This document shows positions 33,134-42,066 of a stretch of 64,000 nucleotides of DNA, piece by piece. Position 1 is the stretch's first letter; each line of letters starts with the position of its first letter. A model generated the notes under the pieces. The model was not told where the DNA came from, did no database searches, and was given only the letters and a program-made list of their open reading frames with translations. The stretch covers positions 46,730 to 110,729 of the forward strand of contig JBBQCW010000009.1 of NCBI GenBank assembly GCA_038319025.1. Direction: 5' to 3'. Source of the stretch: JBBQCW01 sp038319025. GTDB lineage: Bacteria; Actinomycetota; Thermoleophilia; Solirubrobacterales; Solirubrobacteraceae. Position numbers and translations under genes: made by a program.

Positions 33134-34843
33134 GTGACTCCGCCCAACCTGATCCTCCTCATCACCGACCAGCAGCACACGCCCAGCCACTGGCCGGACG
33201 ACCCTGCGTGGTTCGCGGACCTGCTGCCGGCCGAGGCGGAACTGCGCAGCACGGCGCTGACCTTTGAGCGCGGTTACACGGCCGCCTGCATGTGCTCCCC
33301 CAGTCGCGCGTCGCTGATGACCTCGCGCTGGCCGTCCGAGCACAAGGTGGAACTGACGCTCACCCGCCGATCCGAACGCGAGCCCCACGGCGGCTGGCAG
33401 CCCAACCCGAAGTTCTTCCCCGACACGCTCAAACAGTTCGTCAAGGGGCCTCACAGCGAAAGCGTCCCCGCTTCGGTGCGCACGAAGACGATGCTCCGCG
33501 GCATGGTCCGCCGGCCCGACGGCGGCGCGGGCGAGCGGCCGCTGGACCCGTCGATGCCTCACATGGCCCGCGTCCTGGAGCGCGCCGGCTACACCACGCA
33601 CCTGCGCGGCAAGTGGCACCTGACCAACCCGCTGGGCGGCGCCGAATGGAGCCAGCGCGACGCCGAGCACCTCGAGCGTGTCTACGGAATCCACGGCTGG
33701 GTGCCGCCGGACGCCGGCGAAAACATCGACCCTGAGAACTTCGGCGGCGGCACCGCCGGCCGCTCCCACGAGGGCTGGGACGAGGACTTCATTCGCCAGG
33801 CCGAGGCCTTCCTGGCTGACCCGCCGGCCGAGCCGTGGGCGCTGATCGTCTCCTTGGTCAACCCCCACGATGTGCTCGCCTACCCGAACACGTTTGAGGA
33901 GGGTGGCTTCCAGCGCAGCGACTGGGCGGACCTGACCGCCATCGATCTGCCGCCCACCGTCGACGAGGATCTGTCGGGCAAGCCCGTCGGCCACGCGATG
34001 ATGGCGATGGGCACGGGCACGTTCCTCGGGCCGCTGAACACGCGCGAGGCCAAGCTCGACTACGTGCGCTTCTACGCCCATCTGCAGCGTCTCGCCGACC
34101 AAAAGATCGGCCGGCTGCTGGCTGCCCTGGGCGACCCGGCCGACCCGGCCTCGCTGCGTTCGACCTCGGTCATCCTGCGCACCTCCGACCACGGCGAGAT
34201 GGGACTCTCCCACGGCGGTATCCGTCAGAAGGTGTTCAACGCCTACGAGGAGACGCTCAACGTTCCCTTCGTCGTCTCCAACCCCACGCTGTTTCCCGAG
34301 GCCGTGAGCACCGACGCGCTGGCGTCGTTGGTGGACATCCTCCCCACGTTCGCCGCGCTCGCGGGCGCCGACACCTCGGGGGACGATTTGCGCGGCCGTG
34401 ACCTGAGCCCGGTCCTCGCCCATCACGCGAACCCTGACCCGGAGCGCCTGGCCGGCACCCCGGTGGACCTGTCGACCATCACTGGCCACGACATGCCGGC
34501 GGCCTCCATCCAGGACGCGGTGCACTTCACGTTCGACGACCACCAGTCGGGCAGCGCATTCACCGATATCCAGCCGCCGCCGAACCGGCTGCGCACGATC
34601 CGCACCGCCGACGCCATGTACACGCTGTACGTGGATCCCTTCGGCCGGGCCGCGCCCTACTTCGAGTTGTACGACACCAAGCGGGACCCACTTCAGGTGG
34701 ACAACCTCGTCGATCCCGCGACGGGCAAGGTGCACGACGACGCCGATGCTGCACTGCGCTTCCAGATGCACCAGCGCTTACTGGCGATGATGGACGAGAA
34801 CCACACGACGATGCCCGCCGCCGCGCGCATCCCGGTCAGCTGA
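33134..34843 (+). CDS. type I sulfatase (arylsulfatase family)
   Basis: 569 residues. Metal-site NLILLITDQQ near the N-terminus, then the sulfatase signature C-S-P-S-R (C54 in CMCSPSRASLMTSRW) whose Cys is normally oxidised to formylglycine, GKWHL at about 158-162, and SDHGEMG in the C-terminal half. It hydrolyses sulfate (or phosphonate) esters. No signal peptide, so cytoplasmic. No formylglycine-generating enzyme gene is in the window; it must be elsewhere. An operator-like palindrome overlaps its promoter. The decarboxylase gene follows after 23 bp but with its own leaderless -10. Confidence 0.87.
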   Translation: MTPPNLILLITDQQHTPSHWPDDPAWFADLLPAEAELRSTALTFERGYTAACMCSPSRASLMTSRWPSEHKVELTLTRRSEREPHGGWQPNPKFFPDTLKQFVKGPHSESVPASVRTKTMLRGMVRRPDGGAGERPLDPSMPHMARVLERAGYTTHLRGKWHLTNPLGGAEWSQRDAEHLERVYGIHGWVPPDAGENIDPENFGGGTAGRSHEGWDEDFIRQAEAFLADPPAEPWALIVSLVNPHDVLAYPNTFEEGGFQRSDWADLTAIDLPPTVDEDLSGKPVGHAMMAMGTGTFLGPLNTREAKLDYVRFYAHLQRLADQKIGRLLAALGDPADPASLRSTSVILRTSDHGEMGLSHGGIRQKVFNAYEETLNVPFVVSNPTLFPEAVSTDALASLVDILPTFAALAGADTSGDDLRGRDLSPVLAHHANPDPERLAGTPVDLSTITGHDMPAASIQDAVHFTFDDHQSGSAFTDIQPPPNRLRTIRTADAMYTLYVDPFGRAAPYFELYDTKRDPLQVDNLVDPATGKVHDDADAALRFQMHQRLLAMMDENHTTMPAAARIPVS

Positions 34844-34854
34844 CGCAGCGCAGA

Positions 34855-34860
34855 TACGAT
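34855..34860 (+). promoter_or_regulatory. candidate -10 of leaderless decarboxylase transcript
   Basis: TACGAT is 6 nt before the ATG at 34867. Confidence 0.5.
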
Positions 34861-34866
34861 CGACCC

Positions 34867-36213
34867 ATGGAGGCCGACGAGGAACTGCTCGACGACGCCG
34901 ACGCTGAGGCCCTGCGCGCACATGCGGCTGTGCTCGGGGCGCTCGGAACGTTGGCCGGCCCCGCCGATGCCGCGTCGCTCGACGTGCTGGACACGCTGGC
35001 CGTTCGCCTCACCGATACGTACCCCTACCACCGCTGGGAGTACGCAGGGCAGATGCTGAAGCCGCCGCACCAGGTGGCCTGGGCGGCTTACGCGACAGCG
35101 ATGCTGCTCAACCCCAACAACCACGCGCTCGACGGCGGACCCGCCACCGCAAAGATGGAGCGGGAGGTCGTGGCGAAGCTCGCGCGGATGCTGCTCGGGC
35201 GCGACGAACACCTGGGCCACCTCACTTCCAGCGGGACGTTCGCCAACCTCGAAGCGCTGTTCGTCGCCCGCGAGGAACGCCCCGGCGAGCGGGTGCTGTC
35301 CAGCGCCGCCGCCCATTACACACACGCCCGCATGTGTGGCGTGCTCGGCGTGGACCACACTGTGGTCCGTCAGGACGAGGACGGGCGCATGGATCTCGAC
35401 GCGCTCGACGTCGAACTGGCCCGCGGCGGTGTGGGCACTGTGGTCGCCACGCTGGGCACCACGAGCCTCGGCGCGCTCGATCCGCTCGACGCCATCGCGG
35501 ACCGCTGCGCTGAGCATGGTGTGCGACTGCACGTGGACACGGCCTACGGCGGGTTCTTCAAACTGCTCGCCGACGGCGGGAACCCGGGCGTGGCGGCCAG
35601 GCCGTTCGCCGCGATCGCCCGTGCGGACTCCGTCGTGATCGACCCGCACAAGCACGGCCTGCAGCCCTACGGGTGCGGCTGCGTCGTGTTCGCCGACCCG
35701 GCCGTGGGCTGCCACTACGTCCACGACTCGCCGTACACCTACTTCACCAGCGACGACCTGCATCTCGGGGAGATCAGCTTGGAATGCTCTCGGGCCGGCG
35801 CGGCCGCGGCCGCCCTGTGGGCCACGCTCGAACGCTTTCCGTTGACGCGCAACGGGCTCGGCGCCACGCTCACCGACGCCCGAGCGACGGCGCTGAAAGT
35901 GAGCGCACGGCTCGCCGACGCGAACCTCGCCCTGGTGGTCGATCCCGAACTGGACATCGTCTGCCCGTTCCCGCGCGCAGGCTCAGCGTCAACGGTCACC
36001 GCAGCCTGCGAACAGGCGTTTGACCGCCTCGCTGCCGACGGCCTGCACGCCGCGAAGCTTCGCGTGGACACGACTTGGCTGCAGGCCCGCCACCCCTGGC
36101 TGCAGGCCGACGCCCCGACAGTCACCACCCTGCGTTTTTGCCTGATGAAGCCGGAGCATCTCGTGCATGCGGACGAACTCACCGACGCGATCAGCGGCGC
36201 CTTCGCCACCTGA
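34867..36213 (+). CDS. PLP-dependent group II decarboxylase / aminotransferase-fold protein
   Basis: 448 residues. Hallmarks: HLTSSGTFANLEALFVAR (phosphate-binding loop), VDTAYGGFF with the PLP Asp, and Schiff-base Lys in SVVIDPHKHGLQPYGCG. This is the group II amino-acid decarboxylase fold (Glu, aromatic, Tyr or diaminobutyrate decarboxylases and relatives). The N-terminal YPYHRWEYAGQMLKPPHQ stretch suits tyrosine/glutamate decarboxylase-like members. Substrate unassigned. Located between the sulfatase and acetoacetyl-CoA synthetase on the same strand, each with its own promoter signal. Confidence 0.82.
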   Translation: MEADEELLDDADAEALRAHAAVLGALGTLAGPADAASLDVLDTLAVRLTDTYPYHRWEYAGQMLKPPHQVAWAAYATAMLLNPNNHALDGGPATAKMEREVVAKLARMLLGRDEHLGHLTSSGTFANLEALFVAREERPGERVLSSAAAHYTHARMCGVLGVDHTVVRQDEDGRMDLDALDVELARGGVGTVVATLGTTSLGALDPLDAIADRCAEHGVRLHVDTAYGGFFKLLADGGNPGVAARPFAAIARADSVVIDPHKHGLQPYGCGCVVFADPAVGCHYVHDSPYTYFTSDDLHLGEISLECSRAGAAAAALWATLERFPLTRNGLGATLTDARATALKVSARLADANLALVVDPELDIVCPFPRAGSASTVTAACEQAFDRLAADGLHAAKLRVDTTWLQARHPWLQADAPTVTTLRFCLMKPEHLVHADELTDAISGAFAT

Positions 36214-36240
36214 GGACACCATCGCGCCGGCGCCGGTAAA

Positions 36241-36246
36241 TATCAT
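36241..36246 (+). promoter_or_regulatory. candidate -10 of leaderless acetoacetyl-CoA synthetase transcript
   Basis: TATCAT is 7 nt before the ATG at 36254 and overlaps the alternative ATG at 36245. Confidence 0.5.
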
Positions 36247-36253
36247 GCACACG

Positions 36254-38230
36254 ATGCCTGAGCCCCTCTGGACCCCGAGCGCCGAGCGCATAGCCCAGAG
36301 CGACCTGACCCACTACGCCAACTGGCTACGTGAGCGGGGGACCGTGGACGCCGGCGGTTACGACGAGCTGTGGCGGTGGTCGGTGGACGAGCTCGACGCT
36401 TTCTGGCAGTCGATCTGGACGTACTTCGATGTACAGGCCGCGACGGCGCCCACCGCGGTCCTCGGCTCGCGGGAGATGCCGGGCGCCCAGTGGTTCCCCG
36501 GTGCTCGGCTGAACTACGCCGAGCACCTGTTGCGCAATCGTGATCCCGACAGCGTCGCGATCCGCCACGGCGGCGAGCTGCGGCCGATGGCCGAGCTGCC
36601 GTGGGGTGAACTGGAGGCGCGCACCACCGCGATCGTCGGCGGTCTGCGCGCGCTCGGCGTCACCGAGGGCGACAGGGTCGTGGCCTACCTGCCCAACATC
36701 GCTGAGGCGATCGCCGGCTTCCTGGCCTGTGCATCGCTGGGCGCCATCTGGTCGAGCTGCTCGCCGGACTTCGGCGCACGCAGCGTCGCCGACCGGTTCG
36801 CCCAGATCGAGCCGACCGTTCTGCTCACGGTCGACGGCTACCGGTACGGCGGCAAGGACTTTGACCGCCTGGACGTGATTGCCGGCCTGCAGGACGCGCT
36901 GCCGACGTTGACGAAAACCGTCGTCCTGCCCTACCTGAACGCGGCGCCCGACCTGGGTCGCCTGCGCGACGCGATCACCTGGGAGGAGATGGAGGCATCG
37001 GGGGACGGCGCGCCGCTGGCCTTTGCTCCCGTGCCGTTCGATCACCCGCTGTGGGTTCTCTACAGCTCCGGCACCACGGGCCTGCCCAAGCCGATCGTCC
37101 AGGGCCACGGCGGGATCCTGCTCGAACAGCTGAAGAAAATGCACCTGCACCTCGACGCGCAGGAAGGCGACCGCGTCCTCTGGTTCACCACCACAGGCTG
37201 GATGATGTGGAACTTTTTGATCGGCGTGCTGCTGACGCCGGCGTCGATCGTCCTCTTCGACGGAAACCCCGGCTACCCAGATCTAGGGACGCTGTGGGAT
37301 GTGGCCGAGCAGACCGGCACGACCGTTTTCGGTACCAGCGCGAGCTTTATCGCCTCCTGTCAGAAGGCGGGCCTGAAGCCCGCCGAAGGGCGCGACCTCA
37401 GCGCCCTGACGGCAGTCGGCTCCACCGGGTCGCCCCTTTCCCCCGAGGGCTTCCGTTGGGTGTACGACGAACTGGGCGCCGACACGTGGCTCTTCTCCAC
37501 CAGCGGCGGGACCGACGTCTGTACCGCGTTCGTCGGCGGCGTGCCGACGATGCCCGTCTACGAGGGCGAGCTACAGGGGCGATCGCTTGGCTGCGACGTG
37601 CAGGCCTGGGACGAGGACGGCCACGCGCTGATCGGCGAGGTCGGCGAACTCGTCCTCACCCAGCCGATGCCGTCGATGCCCGTCGGATTCTGGGGCGATA
37701 CCGACGGTAGCCGCTACCGCGAGGCGTACTTCGAAATGTTTCCCGGGGTTTGGCGTCACGGCGACTGGATCGAGATCACCGAGCGCGGCACCGCGATCAT
37801 CTACGGCCGCAGCGACTCGACCATCAACCGCGGCGGGATCCGCATGGGCACCAGCGAGATCTACCGCGCGGTGCTCGCCGACCCGGACATCGCCGACGCG
37901 CTGGTGGTCGACGTGGGCGGCCGCGAAGGTTTCCCGGACGGCTGGATGCCGTTGTTCGTGGTGCTCGCCGACGGCGCCGTCCTGGACGATGCGCTGACCA
38001 AGCGCGTCGCGCGGCGGATCCGGGAGGAGTGCTCCCCGCGGCACGTCCCCAACGAACTGTTCACCGTGGACGAGATCCCGCGCACCATGTCGGGCAAGGT
38101 GCTCGAGGTGCCGGTCAAACGCATCCTCATGGGCCACGATCCCGACAAAGCCGTGAGCCGCGGCAGCCTGGCCAACCCGCAGGCGCTCGATTACTTCGTG
38201 TCGTTGGCGAGCGACTTGCGCACCAGCTGA
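36254..38230 (+). CDS. acetoacetate--CoA ligase
   Basis: 658 residues, normal for acetoacetyl-CoA synthetase. Adenylate-forming motifs: YSSGTTGLPKPIVQGHGG (phosphate loop), TTGWMMWNF, STGSPLSPEGF, STSGGTDVCTAF, YGRSDSTINRGGIRMGTSEIY and the terminal MSGKVLEVPVK with the acylation Lys. The N-terminal Asn-rich YFDV / MPGAQWFPGARLNYAEHLL region is specific to this family. It activates acetoacetate for lipid or PHA synthesis or ketone use. The stop overlaps the convergent TauE-like gene end by 40 bp. Confidence 0.92.
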   Translation: MPEPLWTPSAERIAQSDLTHYANWLRERGTVDAGGYDELWRWSVDELDAFWQSIWTYFDVQAATAPTAVLGSREMPGAQWFPGARLNYAEHLLRNRDPDSVAIRHGGELRPMAELPWGELEARTTAIVGGLRALGVTEGDRVVAYLPNIAEAIAGFLACASLGAIWSSCSPDFGARSVADRFAQIEPTVLLTVDGYRYGGKDFDRLDVIAGLQDALPTLTKTVVLPYLNAAPDLGRLRDAITWEEMEASGDGAPLAFAPVPFDHPLWVLYSSGTTGLPKPIVQGHGGILLEQLKKMHLHLDAQEGDRVLWFTTTGWMMWNFLIGVLLTPASIVLFDGNPGYPDLGTLWDVAEQTGTTVFGTSASFIASCQKAGLKPAEGRDLSALTAVGSTGSPLSPEGFRWVYDELGADTWLFSTSGGTDVCTAFVGGVPTMPVYEGELQGRSLGCDVQAWDEDGHALIGEVGELVLTQPMPSMPVGFWGDTDGSRYREAYFEMFPGVWRHGDWIEITERGTAIIYGRSDSTINRGGIRMGTSEIYRAVLADPDIADALVVDVGGREGFPDGWMPLFVVLADGAVLDDALTKRVARRIREECSPRHVPNELFTVDEIPRTMSGKVLEVPVKRILMGHDPDKAVSRGSLANPQALDYFVSLASDLRTS

Positions 38231-38559
38231 AACGCCGTGAAGACGAGCAGCGCCGCGAACAGGTCGCGGATCGCCACCTCTGGCAGCAGGTTGGACAACC
38301 ACACCCCGACGAATGCGCCGGGGACGGCAAGGCAACCGATGATGATCCCGTCCCTCAGGCGCACGTTGCCGTAACCGTTCTGGCGGTACGCGCCGACGAG
38401 CGCCACCGGGACCATGGCGGCGAGCGAAGTCGCCTCGGCGTCCACCTGCCCGAGCCCGATGATCAGCACCAGGCCGGGGACGAACAACGCACCGCCACCG
38501 ATGCCGAGCATCCCCGCGAGCACGCCCGCCGCCACGCCGATCAGGGCCGCCTCGATCAC
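38191..38559 (-). CDS. half-size TauE/SafE-family membrane protein (second of pair)
   Basis: 122 residues, about half of a normal TauE/SafE transporter. Four hydrophobic helices; the repeat signature LIGVAAGVLAGMLGIGGGALFVPGL opens the protein. GTG start overlapping the first half-gene's stop by 4 nt (38556-38559). Full-length relatives carry two such repeats in one chain and export sulfite, sulfoacetate or other anions. Two separate translationally coupled halves suggest an assembled heterodimer. Its 3' end overlaps the acetoacetyl-CoA synthetase end by 40 bp. Confidence 0.78.
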   Translation of the reverse strand: MIEAALIGVAAGVLAGMLGIGGGALFVPGLVLIIGLGQVDAEATSLAAMVPVALVGAYRQNGYGNVRLRDGIIIGCLAVPGAFVGVWLSNLLPEVAIRDLFAALLVFTAFQLVRKSLANDTK

Positions 38560-38918
38560 CGGACCACCAGATCCACGGCGGTGGCCATCAGCAGAGCAGC
38601 GAACATGAGCGACACCGCTCGGGCCGGAACGCGCTGCTGCAGCCACGTTCCGAACACCACGCCGACCACCGCCGGACCGCCGACGAGCGCCGCGTCGGCC
38701 CAGTGCACGTTGCCGTACGCCGCCTGCGCGCCCGCCGCCACCGTCGCGATGATCACGATGGCGGCCAACGAGGTGCCGGTCGCCTCCCGTTCGCCGTACG
38801 CCATCCACAGGATGAGCAGCGGAACCATCACGGTTCCGCCCCCCACGCCGAAGAGTCCGCTGAACAGGCCCGCGGCCGTCCCGATGAGCGCGAGGTCGAG
38901 TGTTCGGCGGGACGGCAT
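38556..38918 (-). CDS. half-size TauE/SafE-family membrane protein (first of pair)
   Basis: 120 residues, four hydrophobic helices, with LIGTAAGLFSGLFGVGGGTVMVPLL at the N-terminus and an ATGTSLAAIV segment matching the ATSLAAMV of its partner. Start at 38918 is supported by TAGTAT 7 nt upstream; the in-frame ATG at 38927 would extend the -10 into the coding region. Probable partner of the half-protein downstream to form one anion exporter in the membrane. Divergent from otsB with 18 bp between starts. Confidence 0.78.
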   Translation of the reverse strand: MPSRRTLDLALIGTAAGLFSGLFGVGGGTVMVPLLILWMAYGEREATGTSLAAIVIIATVAAGAQAAYGNVHWADAALVGGPAVVGVVFGTWLQQRVPARAVSLMFAALLMATAVDLVVR

Positions 38919-38925
38919 GAGCGCC

Positions 38926-38931
38926 ATACTA
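38926..38931 (-). promoter_or_regulatory. candidate -10 of leaderless TauE-pair transcript
   Basis: TAGTAT on the minus strand is 7 nt before the ATG at 38918; on the plus strand the same bases read CATACT (38925-38930), 6 nt before the otsB GTG. Confidence 0.5.
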
Positions 38932-38936
38932 GGTGC

Positions 38937-39746
38937 GTGCCCCTCACCGCTGATCTCGCCGCAGCGATCGAGCCGATACGGGCCGATCCCGGGCACGGGG
39001 CGATCTTGTGCGATGTCGACGGGACGCTGGCGCCGATCGTGCGCCACGCCGGGGATGCGCACGTGCAGGAAGGGGTACGCGCCGCGCTGATCGCGTGCGC
39101 CGACCGGTACTCCCTGACCGCCTGCGTCAGCGGGCGCCGCGCCGCCGAAGCAAAGCGCATCGTCGGCCTCGGGTCGATCCCGTATCTGGGCAACCACGGG
39201 ACCGAACTTCTGCCTGCCCTCGGCGGCACCCTGCAGGTGGACGACGAGATCGAGGCCTGGACGCCGCGCGTGCACGCCTTTGTCGAGGAAGCATGGAGCC
39301 CCGAGCTGCGCAAGCTGCGGGTCCGGCGCGAGGACAAGCACGCGATCGTCGCCATCCACTGGCGTGAGGTCCCCGACGAGGAGGCGGCCCAGCAGGCCAT
39401 CGTTGAGCTCGCCGATCAGGCCGTCGCCGCGGGCCTCGCCGTCCATTGGGGCCGCAAGGTGCTCGAGCTTCGCCCGCCGATCCCGATGGACAAGGGGCGC
39501 GGGGTCGCCTGGCTCCTGCGCGGTACCGATGTGAGGTCGGCGTTGTACTGCGGCGATGACCACACCGACATCGACGCGTTCCGCGAGCTGCGGGCCATGG
39601 TCGACGATGACCGCCTCTCCAGCGCCGTGTGCGTGGGCGTGCGCTCGGACGAGATGCCGGACGAACTCGATGAGGAGGCGGACGTGCTCGTCGACGGAAC
39701 GGAGGGCGTGCGCAGCCTGCTGGCTGCGCTGGCCGCCGAGACATAG
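38937..39746 (+). CDS. otsB: trehalose-6-phosphate phosphatase
   Basis: 269 residues of HAD type: motif I LCDVDGTLAPI, SGRRAAEAKRIVGL, cap segment YLGNHGTEL, DKGRGVAWLL and motif IV GDDHTDIDAF. These are the OtsB-specific signatures. It dephosphorylates trehalose-6-phosphate to trehalose, an osmoprotectant. No OtsA synthase is in the window. GTG start at 38937. It abuts the next membrane-protein gene (stop 39746, start 39747). Confidence 0.9.
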   Translation: MPLTADLAAAIEPIRADPGHGAILCDVDGTLAPIVRHAGDAHVQEGVRAALIACADRYSLTACVSGRRAAEAKRIVGLGSIPYLGNHGTELLPALGGTLQVDDEIEAWTPRVHAFVEEAWSPELRKLRVRREDKHAIVAIHWREVPDEEAAQQAIVELADQAVAAGLAVHWGRKVLELRPPIPMDKGRGVAWLLRGTDVRSALYCGDDHTDIDAFRELRAMVDDDRLSSAVCVGVRSDEMPDELDEEADVLVDGTEGVRSLLAALAAET

Positions 39747-40277
39747 ATGCGTTTCACCGACTTTCTCCGCGCCACCGTCCTGCTGAGCATGGCCGCCGCC
39801 ACGATGCTGGCGGTCTTCACCGTGCTGGGCGCCAGCCGTGACTTTGCGCCGAACGTGATCTTTTTCTCGGCCGGCTGGTGGGTGATCGCCGCGGGCATCG
39901 GCGGCTGGACGGGGCGGCGAGTCGAGGTGGCTCACCAGATCGGGCGACTGCTGGCGCAGGCCACTTTGGCCAAGACGATGCCGGAGCACCGACCTGCGGC
40001 CGTGGTGGCCAACCGCCTCTGGCCACTCTTCCTCGCGGCCGTGCTGGCGGCGGCCGCGTCGCTGTTCTTTGCGCAGGTCGCTGGAGTCGCGACCGGGTTC
40101 GCGATCATCTGGGCGTTGGCCTGGCGCCACCAGGCCAACGCGGTGCTGGCCATCGAAGAGCGTGACGGCGTGGCGTTCTACGTGGTGCGCACCTCCCCGG
40201 TGAAGCCGATGGCGCTGGAGCGCGCGCCCGGCCTGCGGCGCGAAGTGCCGACACTCGATGGCTCGGCCCCGGGCTGA
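39747..40277 (+). CDS. membrane protein of unknown function
   Basis: 176 residues. Two helix pairs (about 7-28 and 36-54; about 93-115 and 118-135) with a basic loop WTGRRVEVAHQIGRLL between, then a soluble tail ending in Pro/Gly. Family not recognised. It starts at the base after the otsB stop and is followed 3 bp later by a glycosyltransferase gene, so the three are probably co-transcribed; a role in envelope or glycolipid metabolism is only a guess. Confidence 0.6.
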   Translation: MRFTDFLRATVLLSMAAATMLAVFTVLGASRDFAPNVIFFSAGWWVIAAGIGGWTGRRVEVAHQIGRLLAQATLAKTMPEHRPAAVVANRLWPLFLAAVLAAAASLFFAQVAGVATGFAIIWALAWRHQANAVLAIEERDGVAFYVVRTSPVKPMALERAPGLRREVPTLDGSAPG

Positions 40278-40280
40278 GGC

Positions 40281-41270
40281 ATGGGCCGCCCGGATGTGCT
40301 GCTGGTGTCGCTCGGATCGACCGCCGGCCTGCGCGCCGCGGATGAGGCGCTCGTCTCGTCCCTGCGGACCGCCGGAGCGGATGTCGAGGTCGTACGGGCC
40401 GCAGCTCAGAGCGACGTACGAACCCTGATGGCCACCGACTGGCGCTGGGCGCGTGCGGCGCGCTCGGCGGCGCAGGCCGGCCTGACCGAGCACGATCCTG
40501 GCGCTGTCGTTTACTCCACGACTACCGCCGCGCTCTGGTGGCCGCGCCCCGGGGCGATCCGGTACGACGCCCCTGCGGCGGCCAACCGGCCCGGCCGCCA
40601 CGGGCTGTGGCAGCGCCCGCTGGAGCATCGGCGCATGCGGGAGGCGCCGCTACTCATACCCATGACGCAGGGCACGCTCGATGAGACGCCCAGCCCGCAC
40701 GCTCCCACGTGCATCGTCCCGATCCCGGTGACCCCATCGCCGGACGCCGGCGCGGATCGGGACGTCGCGGCGCTGACCTACGCGGCCAACCCGGAGAAGA
40801 AAGGCCTGAACCGCGTGCTCGCTGCCTGGTCGCAGGCTCGCCGCCCCGGCGAGGAACTAGTGGTGGCCGGCTTGGACGGCTCGCACACCGCCGCGGTACC
40901 CGCCGAGGGCGTCCGATACGCGGGGCGTCTGGCGCCGGATGCCTACCGCACCCTCCTGCGGCGGGCGCGGGTATACGTGACGGCACCCCGCCGCGAGGAC
41001 TACGGCATCGCCCAACTCGAAGCGCTGGCCGACGGCGCTCAGCTCATCACCACCTTGGCCCCCGGGCCGTACGCGGCACTGCCGCTCGCGCGCGCCCTGG
41101 ACGCGCGGCTCGTCGGCGACGACCTCGCCGGAGCACTGCGCATCGCCCTCGATGATCCGGCGCCGCGCTACGCCGAGCGGGCCGCCGACGCGATCGCATC
41201 TTTCCTGATTCCCGCGGTCGACGCGGTAGTCGCCGGCGACCTGTTGCCGTTGCTCATGGACAAGCAGTGA
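40281..41270 (+). CDS. GT-B fold glycosyltransferase (group 1-like)
   Basis: 329 residues. The C-terminal half has the group 1 pattern: AANPEKKGLNRVLAAW, a VRYAGRLAPDAYRTLLRRARVYVTAPRREDYGIAQLEALADGAQLITT segment carrying the E-x7-E-like pair. The N-terminal Rossmann-like half is short and divergent. Nucleotide-sugar donor and acceptor unknown. Third gene after otsB and the membrane protein. Ends in a tidy LLPLLMDKQ helix. Confidence 0.78.
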   Translation: MGRPDVLLVSLGSTAGLRAADEALVSSLRTAGADVEVVRAAAQSDVRTLMATDWRWARAARSAAQAGLTEHDPGAVVYSTTTAALWWPRPGAIRYDAPAAANRPGRHGLWQRPLEHRRMREAPLLIPMTQGTLDETPSPHAPTCIVPIPVTPSPDAGADRDVAALTYAANPEKKGLNRVLAAWSQARRPGEELVVAGLDGSHTAAVPAEGVRYAGRLAPDAYRTLLRRARVYVTAPRREDYGIAQLEALADGAQLITTLAPGPYAALPLARALDARLVGDDLAGALRIALDDPAPRYAERAADAIASFLIPAVDAVVAGDLLPLLMDKQ

Positions 41271-41316
41271 CCGGCGTGCGACAGTTGGGTTTCGCGTCCA
41301 GCCTCCGGAGGTCTCC

Positions 41317-42066
41317 GTGTCCCGCAGCCGTCTCGCTCTGCCTGTCCTAATTGCCGCTCTCAGCGTTTTTGCGCTGCCTGGTGTTGCCACTGCCAAGTCA
41401 TCCTCCGGCGGCCTACAGACCTTCTACTTGTTCAAGGCGGTCTTCACCGGGTCGGGGACCTACACCCGCACGCTCACGACTGATGGTGACGACAGCTCCA
41501 AGATCGACGCAAGTTTCGGGTGGACGACCACGTACAAGAACGTATTCATCCCCCGCGTGCACGCCAAGCCGTCCGTCGGCTACCCCGGCTACGGCGCTCA
41601 GAGCAAGGCGTCGGGTGCCTGGCAGATCACCCAGACCGGCGGTGACGCGTGCACCGGTAATGGCGGCTTTGGGCGAGTCCACGGCGTCGCCGACGGCGGC
41701 CTGACGCTCAAGCGCGTGTCCGGTGGCCTGCGGATGTTCGCGTCGGCCTTCAGCACACTGGCCCCGGTCGGCGGAGTGGGCGACGGCGTCTCCGCCTGCG
41801 CTCCAAAGGACTTCTGGCACGACGTCGTGCTGAGCGGCGGCGGCGTGGGCAACGACCTCCCCGACGGCATCGAGCCCGTCACCGGCATCGGCAAGATCAC
41901 GCCCTCCGATCTGCGCAAGGCCTCGTTCACCAAGAACGTGCTGCTGCCTGTTGATGAGGCGCCGAACTCCGACTGTGGCAGCGGGGGCGGGAACGTCTGT
42001 ACTCAGTCCTACTCCTGGACGGGCAAGGTCACCTTCACCAAGACGAAGATCAAGTCGAAGAAGTAG
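41317..42066 (+). CDS. secreted protein of unknown function
   Basis: 249 residues. GTG start with a GGAGG ribosome-binding site 5 nt upstream (41307-41311). Signal peptide SRSRLALPVLIAALSVFALPGV cleaved near ATAKS (about 27). The mature domain is beta-rich with Thr/Gly and five cysteines, ending in a lysine-rich KTKIKSKK tail. Family not recognised, but it is similar in style to the secreted protein at 8.3 kb. Overlaps the convergent polX gene end by 17 bp. Confidence 0.65.
   Translation: MSRSRLALPVLIAALSVFALPGVATAKSSSGGLQTFYLFKAVFTGSGTYTRTLTTDGDDSSKIDASFGWTTTYKNVFIPRVHAKPSVGYPGYGAQSKASGAWQITQTGGDACTGNGGFGRVHGVADGGLTLKRVSGGLRMFASAFSTLAPVGGVGDGVSACAPKDFWHDVVLSGGGVGNDLPDGIEPVTGIGKITPSDLRKASFTKNVLLPVDEAPNSDCGSGGGNVCTQSYSWTGKVTFTKTKIKSKK

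Noticed and set aside
33101..34771. Long minus-strand open frame opposite the sulfatase
   Set aside because: Same reason: sulfatase coding bias generates an open antisense frame; composition is Arg/Val/Gly-rich with no domain.
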